A DNA stretch of 64,000 bases from Gluconacetobacter diazotrophicus PA1 5 (GTDB lineage: Bacteria > Pseudomonadota > Alphaproteobacteria > Acetobacterales > Acetobacteraceae). Numbering within the stretch: position 1 is the first letter of the stretch; every line of letters starts with the position of its first letter. This document shows, one piece after another, positions 1 to 8,356 of the stretch. The position numbers and the translations under genes were made by a program. Below the pieces are notes generated by a model. It saw only the letters and a list, made by a program, of their open reading frames with translations. It was not told the DNA's origin and did no database searches. Location of the stretch: positions 2,594,001 to 2,658,000 of the forward strand of contig NC_010125.1 in NCBI RefSeq assembly GCF_000067045.1. The letters run 5' to 3'.

Positions 1-372
1 TCGCGGTCAGGCTTGTGAAGTCGCGGGCCGTGTAGACAACATGCGCGCGGAATGGTCCGGCCCTGTTTTCCCGACCGCGTCGGTCTTTTTTTTGACACAC
101 TTCAAAACCGGTTATCCGGGCGAGCGTTGATACGTTCGAGAGAGGCGCGTTTATTAAAAAATTCAACGCGTTAATTGCAGATCGTTATTTTAACGTCTTG
201 TCTGAACGTTTTTTATTCCAGACACCGAAAACAGAAATAATTATAGAATTGATTTTTATACTGAACACATTTTTACATCATTATTTATGAAGCACGGTTT
301 AATATATTCTGTCAAGCAGAGACATTTAAAAACTCCGCCCGCTCAATCCGACAAGAACATACCGAGAAATCG
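1..372. other. Intergenic, AT-rich upstream region
   Basis: No convincing gene is seen. The first 70 bases are GC-rich like coding DNA and could be the edge of a neighbouring gene. From about position 140 the base composition turns strongly AT-rich, unlike the rest of the window, which suggests the promoter region of the rightward operon starting at 373. A TTGACA box follows a T-run at 92-97, but I cannot place a convincing -10 element. Confidence 0.5.
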
Positions 373-1566
373 ATGACCGAATTACTGCAATTCGCGGACC
401 GCTACAGGACCATCGATGAATCTCGGATTCTGAAGGCGCTTCTGCTTTTGGGCTGGGCGTTCACCGACGATACCGCGCATGCCCTGGCCATGACGCGCCA
501 GGCGCTGGACCGGTGGATCGGGTCCGGCCTGCAATTCCACCGGGATCGTCTGGGACAGCGCCTGTTCGATCCGGTGGAGGTAGTACATTTCCTGAAATCG
601 CGCGGGCGGCAGGGACAGGATGATTTCTGGTCCTCATGCTACGTCCCGACCAGCCGGCGGCTGGTCGGGGAACTGGGCGGCCGCGACAGCCCGCATATGG
701 ACATCACCATCGGGCGCACGTTCGCCCGCGGTGCGTTCGCCCCCGACAGGACGCTGCGGCTACGCATGCCGCTGCCGTTGCGATCGCGATGCGATTATCT
801 GGATGTCCGGCCCTGGCCCTGCGACGGGGGGACGATCAGCATCAGCGACGGCCGCATGGATGTGCGGATCCGTCCGGACGGGCAAGGCGACATCACGATC
901 GGGGCGGATGTCTTCCTCGCTCCCCTGCCGGACGGCAGGCCCGAGGATGACGCCGACCGCGACATCTTCCTTCGTCCAAGCGAAGGCCTGATCAGGATCA
1001 CGGATCCGGTCGCGGCGCTTGCACGCCGCCTGGCCGGGACGGCACCGACGGAACGGGCCGTGCGGGCCTTCTGGTCCTTCATCATAGACGAACTGATCAA
1101 CAGCCCGGTCCATTACGATCAGATCCGGGCCGACGCCCCCCTTGACTGGGTCCTGGAGGCCGGATGCTACGACTGCCAGCTTGGCGCGGCGCTTCTGATA
1201 GGCCTGTGCCGCGCGCGGGGTATTCCCGCACGCCTGGTGGGCGGCCATTTCCTGTACCGGCATTCGCCGACCCTTCATTACTGGGCCGAAATCTGGACGG
1301 AGGATGCGGGATGGCGTCCGTTCGACTTCATGAGCTGGGACCTGTCCCACGGCGGACAGGATTCCGCCTGGCGCGACCATTTTTACGGGCGGACCGATGC
1401 CCGGATGATCACGCAGTGCCTGCCGCGCCGCTGCGTGGGGCCCGTGGGCGTCGCCATACCCGCCACCTGGCGCGTGCTGCAGACCGCGCGCGGCAAGGGT
1501 GTGGATATCGACATGGTCGGGCTGGATGGCGCATCGATCTACACCGACCGGGTCACCGTCATATGA
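373..1566 (+). CDS. Transglutaminase-like domain protein
   Basis: A 397-residue protein whose C-terminal half carries a transglutaminase/protease-like core. The likely catalytic triad is Cys268 (or the nearby Cys265) in AGCYDCQLG, His302 in LHYWAEIW and Asp318 in WRPFDF. Such folds act as cysteine proteases, amidases or transglutaminases; the substrate here is unknown. The N-terminal part (about 1-90) has a short helical region that may be a winged-helix or partner-binding segment; residues 90-230 look beta-rich. No signal peptide is seen, so it is probably cytoplasmic. Its stop codon overlaps the start of the next gene by 4 bp (ATGA), so the two are probably translationally coupled. It opens the operon that also encodes SGNH-like proteins, a glycosyltransferase and E1 subunits. 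Confidence 0.75.
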   Translation: MTELLQFADRYRTIDESRILKALLLLGWAFTDDTAHALAMTRQALDRWIGSGLQFHRDRLGQRLFDPVEVVHFLKSRGRQGQDDFWSSCYVPTSRRLVGELGGRDSPHMDITIGRTFARGAFAPDRTLRLRMPLPLRSRCDYLDVRPWPCDGGTISISDGRMDVRIRPDGQGDITIGADVFLAPLPDGRPEDDADRDIFLRPSEGLIRITDPVAALARRLAGTAPTERAVRAFWSFIIDELINSPVHYDQIRADAPLDWVLEAGCYDCQLGAALLIGLCRARGIPARLVGGHFLYRHSPTLHYWAEIWTEDAGWRPFDFMSWDLSHGGQDSAWRDHFYGRTDARMITQCLPRRCVGPVGVAIPATWRVLQTARGKGVDIDMVGLDGASIYTDRVTVI

Positions 1567-2363
1567 AACGTCTGACGCTGTTTTCCAAAGGCAATGTCGA
1601 TATCCACGACACGCTGCATTCCTGCCGCATCGGCGGCGTGCTGCAGTGGAACGGAATCAACGATGCCCTGCGGGAGTCCTGGCCCGGCGTGTCCGCCCGC
1701 GTCCGGCACGAAACCTGGACACGGTCCGACGCCCTGCTGGCGGCCGACGGCACGATCCCGGCCTCGCTGGCCGCCCGCGACATTCCGCTGGGCAGCTATC
1801 CGATGAAGAGCCAGTTCAGCACCGCGATCTTCACGACCGAGGCCGATGCGATCCTGCTCTCGATCCAGGCCGACATCACGACGAAGCTGGGCCGTCATCG
1901 CAGCGAGGGCTACCTGCTCTATCCCAACGATATCGCGACATGGCGCGACGAGGACAGGGCCTGGTTCCGCTCCGAATTCGATATGATCGGGCTTCTGGAC
2001 GTCGAGGAGTCCATGCGGCATCTCGACGCCCTGATCGGAAGGATTCGCGAAACGCGGGACGTTCCGATCCTGGTCTATAACCTGTCCCCGGTCATACCGG
2101 GCGATACGACCCATTGCTACATGGGCCTGGACGAGACGTTTCCCGTCCGCATACGGCGTTTCAACCAGGGACTGATCGACCTTTCGGGCACCACCGGCAT
2201 ATCGATCGTCGATGTCGATACCATTGTCGCCCGTCATGGCGCGGATCGGCTGAAGCTCGATACCGTCCATCTGACGCCGGAAGGATACCGGCGCGTGGCG
2301 GAGGAAGTCGTGCGGATTCTCGCCGACCTGGGTGTCCTCGACAGCACGGAGGAAGCAAGATGA
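1563..2363 (+). CDS. SGNH/GDSL hydrolase-like protein
   Basis: A 266-residue protein starting at the ATG that overlaps the previous stop. The C-terminal DTVHLTPEGY (Asp233, His236) is the DxxH block of SGNH hydrolases; the N-terminal KGNVDIHDT stretch is where the GDS-type nucleophile block should be, but it is not canonical. Residues around 155-170 (ILVYNLSPV) fit a core beta strand. These enzymes are esterases or acyltransferases acting on acylated sugars or lipids. It is similar in layout to the proteins at 3416-4276 and the C-terminal half of 6627-7991, so the locus holds three members of this family. It overlaps the next gene by 4 bp. Family assignment is by motif only. Confidence 0.65.
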   Translation: MKRLTLFSKGNVDIHDTLHSCRIGGVLQWNGINDALRESWPGVSARVRHETWTRSDALLAADGTIPASLAARDIPLGSYPMKSQFSTAIFTTEADAILLSIQADITTKLGRHRSEGYLLYPNDIATWRDEDRAWFRSEFDMIGLLDVEESMRHLDALIGRIRETRDVPILVYNLSPVIPGDTTHCYMGLDETFPVRIRRFNQGLIDLSGTTGISIVDVDTIVARHGADRLKLDTVHLTPEGYRRVAEEVVRILADLGVLDSTEEAR

Positions 2364-3419
2364 GAGCGAGCGTCGTCATTCGTTCCCGCAACGAAGCGGA
2401 CCGGCTGCGCCTGACCCTGGCATCGCTTGCCAGCCAGACCGAGGCCGCGGAAGTCGTCGTCGTCAATGACGGGTCCACCGACCATACGGCGGAGGTCATC
2501 GAAGACGCCAGGGCCGAACTGGATATCGTGTCCGTTCACCATGCCCGCCCGGCCGGGCGATCGGCGGCGGCCAAATACCGGGCGGCACCAATGCCACGGG
2601 GACATCCTGATCTTCCTGGATGGAAACACCCTTGCCGGGCCCGACCTGGTCGCGGACCATCTGGCGATCCACCGCCAACGGCCCGGCGTGGTGGTCCGTG
2701 GCGAGAACTTCCATCTGCGCTGCACCCGCCCGTTCCTGGACCCCGAACGCGGCACGCCCCGGCCCGGCGAGGAAGAACGGGTCGCGCGCATGTCGGAGGC
2801 CGAACGGGCGCGGGCGATCGTCACCCGCGCGCAGGTCACGCAGCGGTTCGATGAAATCGACCGTCGCGCCCAGGCCGGCGTCTATCCCGGTTTCGGCCCG
2901 CGCAAGCTGTACGAACTGGAAATGGAGGCCCTGCGGGCGGAAGGGGATTGCGGCGTCCTGTGGGCTGCCGCCGCCGGTGCCAACCAGTCGGTGCCGCGCG
3001 ATGCCTTCGCCCGTGCGGGGGGATTTCATCCCGACATATCGATCAACGAACATCGCGAACTGGCACTGCGCCTGTGCCAGGCGGGGCTGAAGATGGTGGC
3101 CGGCGCGGCACGCAGCTATCACTTGATCCATCGTAGCGGCTGGCGGGACCCGCTGGAGGACAAGGACTGGGAGGACATCTTCTACCAGGCCCATCCGCGC
3201 GCCGACGTCGCCCTGCTGCCGCTGCTGTGGCAGAGCCTGAGCGACACCGCGATCATTCCGGAAGATTTCCGCATTCTGTCGCTGCCGCACCTGGCCGAGA
3301 TCGCCGGGTCCTACGAGGGCCTGCCCAGCCGCGAGGCCGTGCGCGAGGCCTACATGGCGGCACGGGAAGCGACGCTGTCGGAGTCCGACATTCGTTCCAA
3401 CATTCCCTGGGGAACATGA
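2360..3419 (+). pseudogene. Glycosyltransferase family 2, frame broken near its start
   Basis: Read with one corrected base this is a 352-residue GT2 (GT-A fold) enzyme. The first 70 residues (VVIRSRNEADRL, VVVNDGSTDHT) are in one frame; everything from LIFLDGNT onward is in the next. The break lies in 2573-2601, where reading AAA as AA, GGG as GG and GGGG as GGGGG would restore a typical GT2 stretch, ANTGGTNATGDILIFLDGN. LDGN takes the place of the usual DXD. The rest holds the expected ...GGFHPDISINEHREL acceptor region. ATG overlaps the upstream stop, and the 3' end overlaps the next start (ATGA), so the operon is otherwise intact. Either a true frameshift or a run-length sequence error; the second looks likelier because the coupling is preserved. 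Confidence 0.75.
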
Positions 3420-4276
3420 CCATGGCACAGGTTTCCATGACAGCTTTCGTATCGGATTCGGAACAGCCGGCCGTCGCCTGCGCCGCCGATTTCCTGACCG
3501 AGGGATTGCGGCAGGAAGGCACCCCGCTGTCCTGCACGATGGTGGCCAGCATGGATGATCTGCCGGGCGCACCGGCCGATTCCATCCGCCTTTCATCCCT
3601 CGTCCCCTGGGTCGAGACGCTGGACACGCCATGGCCGGTGCTGGAGCAGCAGATCCGGCAGCACTATGCGACGCTGTGCGCAGGCGGCGCACCGGTTCTG
3701 ATTGCCACGGTGTTCCGCCATGTCGGCCCGCAGGCGGACCCCGACCGGTCCGATGTCCTGCTGGTGCGGATCCGTCGGCTGAACCTGCTGGCGGCCGAAC
3801 TGTCGCGCGAATATGGCGCCTTCGTCATCGACCTGGACCGGATATTCGCCGATATCGGGGCCCTGCGGCTGGAGACCGACTACCGTCTGGACGGCGCGGC
3901 GGCCCGCGAACTGGCCGGACATGCCGTGGCGCTGGGCATCGTGGATAACGGGTTGGACGCCGTCCTGCCGTACGAGGCGCAGGAGCGCGTGAAGGCGGTC
4001 ATTGCCGCCCGTCGTCCCGCGACGCGGCCGCCCCCGGAAATCACGCCGAGAAACATGGTGACCATGGGCAAGGGACGGCGGCGGCAGGTCGTCTCGACGA
4101 TCACCGACACCGACCAGGAGAACCAGGTCGGCCGGCTGATCCGGCTGGTGATGAAACGGCAGATGGACCCGGCGCAGGCCATGGAAAAACTAGTCCATGC
4201 CGTGCGCAAGCGCGGCGTGCAGGAAAGCCTGGGCCTGCTGACCACCGGCGTCATCCGCGCATTCGGCGCGAGGTAG
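3416..4276 (+). CDS. SGNH-like protein, catalytic His apparently lost
   Basis: A 286-residue protein whose ATG overlaps the preceding stop. Residues 95-190 run parallel to the upstream SGNH-like protein: LIATVFRHVGP, then VRIRRLNLLAAEL, VIDLDRIFADIG and LETDYRLDG, the last standing where the paralogue has DTVHLTPEG. The DxxH histidine is therefore replaced and the protein may be a non-catalytic or altered member. An SDS triplet near the N terminus could be the nucleophile block. The last 70 residues (from about 217) are a separate basic helical segment not shared with the paralogue. The next gene starts 2 bp downstream, so it is part of the same operon. Confidence 0.55.
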   Translation: MTMAQVSMTAFVSDSEQPAVACAADFLTEGLRQEGTPLSCTMVASMDDLPGAPADSIRLSSLVPWVETLDTPWPVLEQQIRQHYATLCAGGAPVLIATVFRHVGPQADPDRSDVLLVRIRRLNLLAAELSREYGAFVIDLDRIFADIGALRLETDYRLDGAAARELAGHAVALGIVDNGLDAVLPYEAQERVKAVIAARRPATRPPPEITPRNMVTMGKGRRRQVVSTITDTDQENQVGRLIRLVMKRQMDPAQAMEKLVHAVRKRGVQESLGLLTTGVIRAFGAR

Positions 4277-4278
4277 AC

Positions 4279-5214
4279 ATGAGCCATATCGATCGTATCG
4301 AGGCCCTGCGCGACATGATGCTGATCCGGGCCTTCGAGGAGGCGCTGTCGGCGCGCAAGGACCATGGCTTCCAGCTTCTGTCGTCGGGCGAGGAAGCGGT
4401 TGCCGTCGGCCTGGCCTCGGCGCTGGAGGCGGGCGATCAGTTGCTGACCGGTGGACGGTCGATCGGCCCCATCCTGGCACGCGGCGTGGCGCCCGAGCGG
4501 GTCATGGCCGAACTGCTGGGCCGGACCGGCGGCATGAATCGCGGGCGCGCCGGCCGTGGCCACATGTCGGCGCCCGATGACGGCTTTTTCGGCGCGCACG
4601 CGGTGGTGGGCGGCAATATCAGCATCGCGGCCGGGGTGGCGCTGGCCCGGCAGATGGACGGGACCGGCGGCATTGTCGTCATCCTGTTCGGCGACGGTGC
4701 CTGCGGCGCCGGGGCGCTGCACGAAACGCTGAACATGGCGGCCCTGTGGAAGCTGCCGCTGCTGTTCGTGTGCAACAACAACCAGCTTTCGGTTTCGACC
4801 GCGCGCGAGGCTGCGCTGGCCGTCCCGCGCCTGTCGGACCTGGGGGCCACGTTCGGATTGTGGGCCCGGACGATCGACGGGCTGGATGTCGGCCTGGTCG
4901 CCGCCACCGCCGCCGAGGCCGTCCGCCATGTCCGCGACGGACGGGGGCCGGCCTTCCTGGAATGCACGTCCATCCGCCTGCGCTCGCACTCCACCACGGC
5001 GCGGGAGACCCGCAGCCGGCCCGAACTGACCGCGCTGCGGACGCATTGCCCGATCGAGCGCACGATCACGGCCCTGCGGGCCGAAGGCATCCTGGGTGCG
5101 GCGGATCTGGAGCGGATGCAGCAGCAGGCGACCAGCCGCGCGGCACAGGCCCTGGCCTATGCCGACGCCTCACCCTACCCGGACGCAGAGGAGGTCCTGC
5201 ATCATGTTGGATAG
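4279..5214 (+). CDS. 2-oxoacid dehydrogenase E1 component, alpha subunit
   Basis: A 311-residue thiamine-diphosphate enzyme subunit of the pyruvate/acetoin/branched-chain dehydrogenase E1-alpha family. The ThDP/Mg motif runs from GDG at 138-140 to the NNN at 166-168, and RTGGMNRGRAGRGHMS (about 82-97) matches the conserved E1-alpha loop. With its beta partner it would decarboxylate a 2-oxo acid and reductively acylate a lipoyl domain. The usual phosphorylation-loop His is present as RLRSHSTT near 235. It is slightly shorter than typical E1-alpha (320-400). The start follows a GAGG ribosome-binding site, and the 3' end overlaps the beta gene by 11 bp. The cognate 2-oxo acid cannot be deduced; the genomic setting makes a specialised substrate more likely than the housekeeping pyruvate complex. 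Confidence 0.9.
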   Translation: MSHIDRIEALRDMMLIRAFEEALSARKDHGFQLLSSGEEAVAVGLASALEAGDQLLTGGRSIGPILARGVAPERVMAELLGRTGGMNRGRAGRGHMSAPDDGFFGAHAVVGGNISIAAGVALARQMDGTGGIVVILFGDGACGAGALHETLNMAALWKLPLLFVCNNNQLSVSTAREAALAVPRLSDLGATFGLWARTIDGLDVGLVAATAAEAVRHVRDGRGPAFLECTSIRLRSHSTTARETRSRPELTALRTHCPIERTITALRAEGILGAADLERMQQQATSRAAQALAYADASPYPDAEEVLHHVG

Positions 5215-6193
5215 CCATGGCCTGACAACCACCCGGATGTTCTTTCGCGAGGGCGTCGCGCGCGCCGTCCGCGAGGAAATGACGCGTGATCCCCGTATCC
5301 TGATCATGGGGCAGGACGTCGGGGCCTTCGGCGGTTCCTACCGGGAATTCGATGGGCTGTACCCGATCTTCGGGCCCGGGCGCATTCGCGACACGCCGGT
5401 GGCGGAAGCCGCCACCATCGGAATTGCCGCCGGCGCCGCCGCCGCCGGGTATCGCCCGCTGGTCAGCATCACCTACATGGATTTCCTGATGCTGGGTTTC
5501 GACGCGCTGATCAATTACGCGGCCAAGCTGCGCTATAAATCGGCCGGGACCCTGACGGCGCCGCTGGTGGTGAAGACGACGGCCGGCGCGCACGGCCAGG
5601 GCGTGGCCCATTCGCAATGCATCGAGGCCTGGCTGATGAGCGTCCCGGGCCTGACGGTCGTGGCGCCGGCCACCCCGGCCGACGCCTACGGGCTGATGAA
5701 GACGGCCCTGCGGCATGACGGGCCCGTCGTCTATATCGACCACAAGCGGCTGTTCCCCGCCCCGGGCGAGGTGCCGGTGATCGAGGAACCGGTTCCCTTC
5801 GGGCAGGCCTGCGTCCGGCGCACGGGGCGGGACGTGACGCTGGTCACCCATGGCTACATGGTCCAGGTGGCCCTGGAGGCGGCGCGCGCGCTCGAATACC
5901 AGGACATATCCTGCGAAGTCATCGACCTGCGCAGCCTGGCGCCGCTGGACATCGGAACCGTGACGGCGTCCGTCGCGCGGACGGGGCGATTGCTGACCCT
6001 GGAGGAAGGCCAGACCGTCTGCGGCGTCGGCGCCGAGGTGGCCAGCCAGATGTTCGAACGGATCGGCCCCAGGCCGTGGATCCGCATCGGCGCCCTTCCC
6101 GCGCCCGTTTCATCGAATCCGGTTCTGGAGACGGCGTGCGTCCCCGATGCGGCACGCGTTGCCCGAACCGTGTGCGCGCTTATGGCGCAATAG
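5204..6193 (+). CDS. 2-oxoacid dehydrogenase E1 component, beta subunit
   Basis: A 329-residue E1-beta/transketolase-like subunit. MGQDVGAFGGSYR (about 34-46) and DTPVAEAATIGIAAGAA (about 63-79) are characteristic; the Glu of the latter normally activates ThDP. The C-terminal half has the transketolase C domain (DVTLVTHGYMV, LEEGQTVCGVGAEV). It pairs with the overlapping alpha gene to form an alpha2beta2 E1. The start at 5204 lies inside the alpha gene and gives the expected N terminus (a longer open frame upstream is not conserved-looking). A repeat-like intergenic stretch and a free lipoyl-domain gene follow. No E2 acyltransferase or E3 gene is found in the window. Confidence 0.9.
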   Translation: MLDSHGLTTTRMFFREGVARAVREEMTRDPRILIMGQDVGAFGGSYREFDGLYPIFGPGRIRDTPVAEAATIGIAAGAAAAGYRPLVSITYMDFLMLGFDALINYAAKLRYKSAGTLTAPLVVKTTAGAHGQGVAHSQCIEAWLMSVPGLTVVAPATPADAYGLMKTALRHDGPVVYIDHKRLFPAPGEVPVIEEPVPFGQACVRRTGRDVTLVTHGYMVQVALEAARALEYQDISCEVIDLRSLAPLDIGTVTASVARTGRLLTLEEGQTVCGVGAEVASQMFERIGPRPWIRIGALPAPVSSNPVLETACVPDAARVARTVCALMAQ

Positions 6194-6300
6194 AGCAGAT
6201 CGTGGTCGGGTGAAATCACCTCCACGTGAAGATGCTCGGAAAACAAAAGACTGGAGCAATTCAGCTGGTTCTATCCGATGACTGATTGCTCTAGAGCGCG
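6194..6300. repeat. Double palindromic intergenic repeat (REP-like)
   Basis: Between the E1-beta stop and the lipoyl gene lie two imperfect inverted repeats that share the ends GAGCA...TGCTC. The second is the better: GAGCAATTCAG pairs with CTGATTGCTC across about 17 bases. The first pairs GAGCAGATC with GATGCTC. This looks like a dispersed palindromic intergenic element rather than a simple terminator, because neither stem is followed by a T-run. It lies inside what is otherwise a tight operon. No second copy is obvious in the window. Confidence 0.45.
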
Positions 6301-6328
6301 ATCGACCACCCAAACCAGGAAAACATGC

Positions 6329-6634
6329 ATGATCTACCAATTATCCGTTCCCGCCGCGGTGCCCGGGGTCGAGGAAATTCGTATCCTCGAATGGCATGGC
6401 GATGCCGGGACCGCCTTTGCGCCGGGCGACCTGATTGTCGAACTGGAGACCCACAAGGCGGTCGTCGAGGTGCGGGCGGGCCAGGCCGGCATCCTGCGGG
6501 CAATTCACGCCCAGCCCGGCGACTGGTGCGCGGTCGGGCTGCGGCTGGCGCTGTTCAGCGACGAGGCGGACGAGCCCCTGCCCGACGGGGATGTCGCGGC
6601 AGCCGACATCCCCGTCGCATTCGAAATTACCTGA
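6329..6634 (+). CDS. Free-standing lipoyl-domain protein
   Basis: A 101-residue protein made of essentially one biotin/lipoyl-type hammerhead domain. ELETHKAVVEV places the modified lysine at Lys43, in the position of the classical DKA motif of E2 lipoyl domains, and the flanking glycines (GDAGTAFAPGD, GQAGILRAI) fit the barrel-sandwich fold. It would be the acyl acceptor for the E1 encoded just upstream. Unlike an ordinary E2 it has no peripheral-subunit-binding or acyltransferase domain. An AGGA sequence lies upstream of the chosen ATG. The gene converges on the SGNH-type gene at 6627 and their 3' ends overlap by 8 bp. Biotinylation is possible but ETHKA fits lipoylation better than the MKM of biotin carriers. 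Confidence 0.8.
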   Translation: MIYQLSVPAAVPGVEEIRILEWHGDAGTAFAPGDLIVELETHKAVVEVRAGQAGILRAIHAQPGDWCAVGLRLALFSDEADEPLPDGDVAAADIPVAFEIT

Positions 6635-7991
6635 CCAGGGCGGCAGGAGTTCCGACCGGGCGCGTTTCCGACAGCGCCTGGAGGATCTCCTGCCTCAGGG
6701 CCGCCGCCATCTGTCCGCTTTGGTGAATTCCGTCCGGCAGATGCATGCCCCCGCCGAGTTCGGCACCCAGCGCATCGACATCGATGATGGTCAGGTCGTG
6801 GCTTTCCGCCACGTCATGCAGCATCAGGTTCCATTCCTTGGCGGCGATGTTGGACAGCGTGTCGCTGAGCGGGGCATCGAAGGCCAGGTAGCTGGAGATA
6901 TCCTCGTATCCCGACGTCGACATGCGATTGAGCACCATGACGCGGCTTCTGGTCGTGGCGGCCAGGGTATCGATCAGCGTTTCGTAATCGCGGCGGATCG
7001 CATCCACCGGGCGCCTGACCGATTCGAAGGAACCGGCGATCCACGCCCGGATGGCCGGGCCCGCCGCCGCCAGGTGGTGACGTATGACATGCAGGGGGTA
7101 GCCCAGCGTCCGGTGACGCAGGATCGCCTGCGGTTCCACGCTCAGGGACAGCAGAACGGCGTCCGGCGGCCCGAGACGGGTCGAACCGTCGGCACCGAAC
7201 ACCGTGTAGCGATCCTTCAGCGGTGCGTTCTGCAGGACCGACAGCAACGCCCCGGCGAACATCCAGTCATCCGCCGTCGGCGCCACCGCCCCGCTGCCCA
7301 GGAAACGCCGCAGATCCTCGGCGATCGCATCGAACTGCGCCGGAGTCCGCGACAACTGGTCGATCAGGATCGGCGTGCAGGGGGCGACGGGATGATCGGG
7401 CACAAAGACGAACTGCGAGGATCGCCGTTCGGCTTCGAACATTTCCAGGAACGCGGATTGCTCGCCCAGTACGACGCCGGCCGCGTCGCAGACCCCCATG
7501 CTGAGCAGCGTGACAGGTGTCTCCCCGTCCTCATGCCACCACGCGCGGCTGCGTCCGAACCAGCCGGAAAGCAGGCCCGCATGCACGTCGGCCAGGGCCG
7601 TCATCCGCCGCCCGGCCAGCATCAGCAGACGAAGGCGCCCCGGATCGTCGTCCTGGACCTCGCCGTCGGGTTCGATATGGCCCAGGATCGTATTCGGGTC
7701 CCATGTATCGACACCGCGAATGGCCAGGTAGCCGCCGCGGGCCATGTCGTCCTGCACGGTCAGGCGGCCGGACACACGGGGCGCGAAGGCCACCTGCATC
7801 TCCAGTTCCCCGGCCATGGACGCGCCGGCGGCAATCCGCACACCCGATGGTTCCAGGCTGATATTGCAATAGGCGACCGGCTGACCGGCCCGACAGAACT
7901 GGCCGGATTCACGCAGCCAGCGCAGGCTGGAACGAACAATGGTATAGCCGTCGGCCTTGAGCGCGCCGAAACGCAGGGGAATCCTGTTCAT
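6627..7991 (-). CDS. Two-domain protein with C-terminal SGNH-like domain
   Basis: A 454-residue protein. I chose the start at 7991 because it overlaps the upstream stop (ATGA) and gives MNRIPLRFG; the longer open frame upstream is out-of-frame sequence of the neighbour. Residues 1-100 are beta-rich with alternating glycines (RAGQPVAYCNISLEP) and may be a barrel-sandwich or other small beta domain. The C-terminal 200 residues look SGNH-like: VMVLNRMST as a core strand, IIDVDALGAELGG, and LPDGIHQSG with a DxxH. It is the third SGNH-like protein of this locus and is transcribed toward the E1 operon, from the divergent promoter region near 8357. The substrate is unknown; an acyl-transfer or deacylation role is an inference. 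Confidence 0.6.
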   Translation of the reverse strand: MNRIPLRFGALKADGYTIVRSSLRWLRESGQFCRAGQPVAYCNISLEPSGVRIAAGASMAGELEMQVAFAPRVSGRLTVQDDMARGGYLAIRGVDTWDPNTILGHIEPDGEVQDDDPGRLRLLMLAGRRMTALADVHAGLLSGWFGRSRAWWHEDGETPVTLLSMGVCDAAGVVLGEQSAFLEMFEAERRSSQFVFVPDHPVAPCTPILIDQLSRTPAQFDAIAEDLRRFLGSGAVAPTADDWMFAGALLSVLQNAPLKDRYTVFGADGSTRLGPPDAVLLSLSVEPQAILRHRTLGYPLHVIRHHLAAAGPAIRAWIAGSFESVRRPVDAIRRDYETLIDTLAATTRSRVMVLNRMSTSGYEDISSYLAFDAPLSDTLSNIAAKEWNLMLHDVAESHDLTIIDVDALGAELGGGMHLPDGIHQSGQMAAALRQEILQALSETRPVGTPAALVR

Positions 7992-8356
7992 GAATGCCGT
8001 CCTGTCCACATGCCGTCGTGATGAATGATACCGGCCACGGTGCAGCGCACCGGCCGATCCACCTCCTGATCCAGGGATTCGTCGGGATCGGTGGAAAACA
8101 GCGCCAGACGATCGCCAAGGGCGCAGTACTGTCCCGGCGACAGGTCGATCCGCCGCAGGAAGACGGCCTCGCGCAGCACCACTCGATAATAGGAAACCGG
8201 CGGACATTCCTGGGCAAACGCACTGCTGAGATCGACGCTGAGGTCCATCAGCTTGCTGCCCATCCGCAGCGCCGCATCGGGCGCGGCATAGACACATTCC
8301 GTGGTCGCGCCGGACATCTGGGGAATGAGTGAAGTGAGCTTGAATTCATAGAGCAT
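7988..8356 (-). CDS. Small lipoyl-domain-like protein without the lysine
   Basis: A 122-residue protein coupled to the next gene by a 4-bp overlap. Its C-terminal half, PGQYCALGDRLALFSTDPDE, matches the end of the lipoyl protein at 6329-6634 (PGDWCAVGLRLALFSDEADE) closely, so the two share an ancestor. The region that should hold the ETHKA lysine reads LMDLSVDLSSAFAQECPP and lacks it. It could therefore be a docking or scaffold version of a carrier domain. There is no signal peptide. Start at 8354-8356 is the only ATG giving this frame; the AT-rich upstream region suits a promoter. Confidence 0.6.
   Translation of the reverse strand: MLYEFKLTSLIPQMSGATTECVYAAPDAALRMGSKLMDLSVDLSSAFAQECPPVSYYRVVLREAVFLRRIDLSPGQYCALGDRLALFSTDPDESLDQEVDRPVRCTVAGIIHHDGMWTGRHS

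Noticed and set aside
86-101. TTTTTGACACACT shared by the region before 373 and the region before gumD (49398-49410)
   Set aside because: A 13-base match between two AT-rich promoter regions is expected by chance in a window of this size, and no -10 box is kept.
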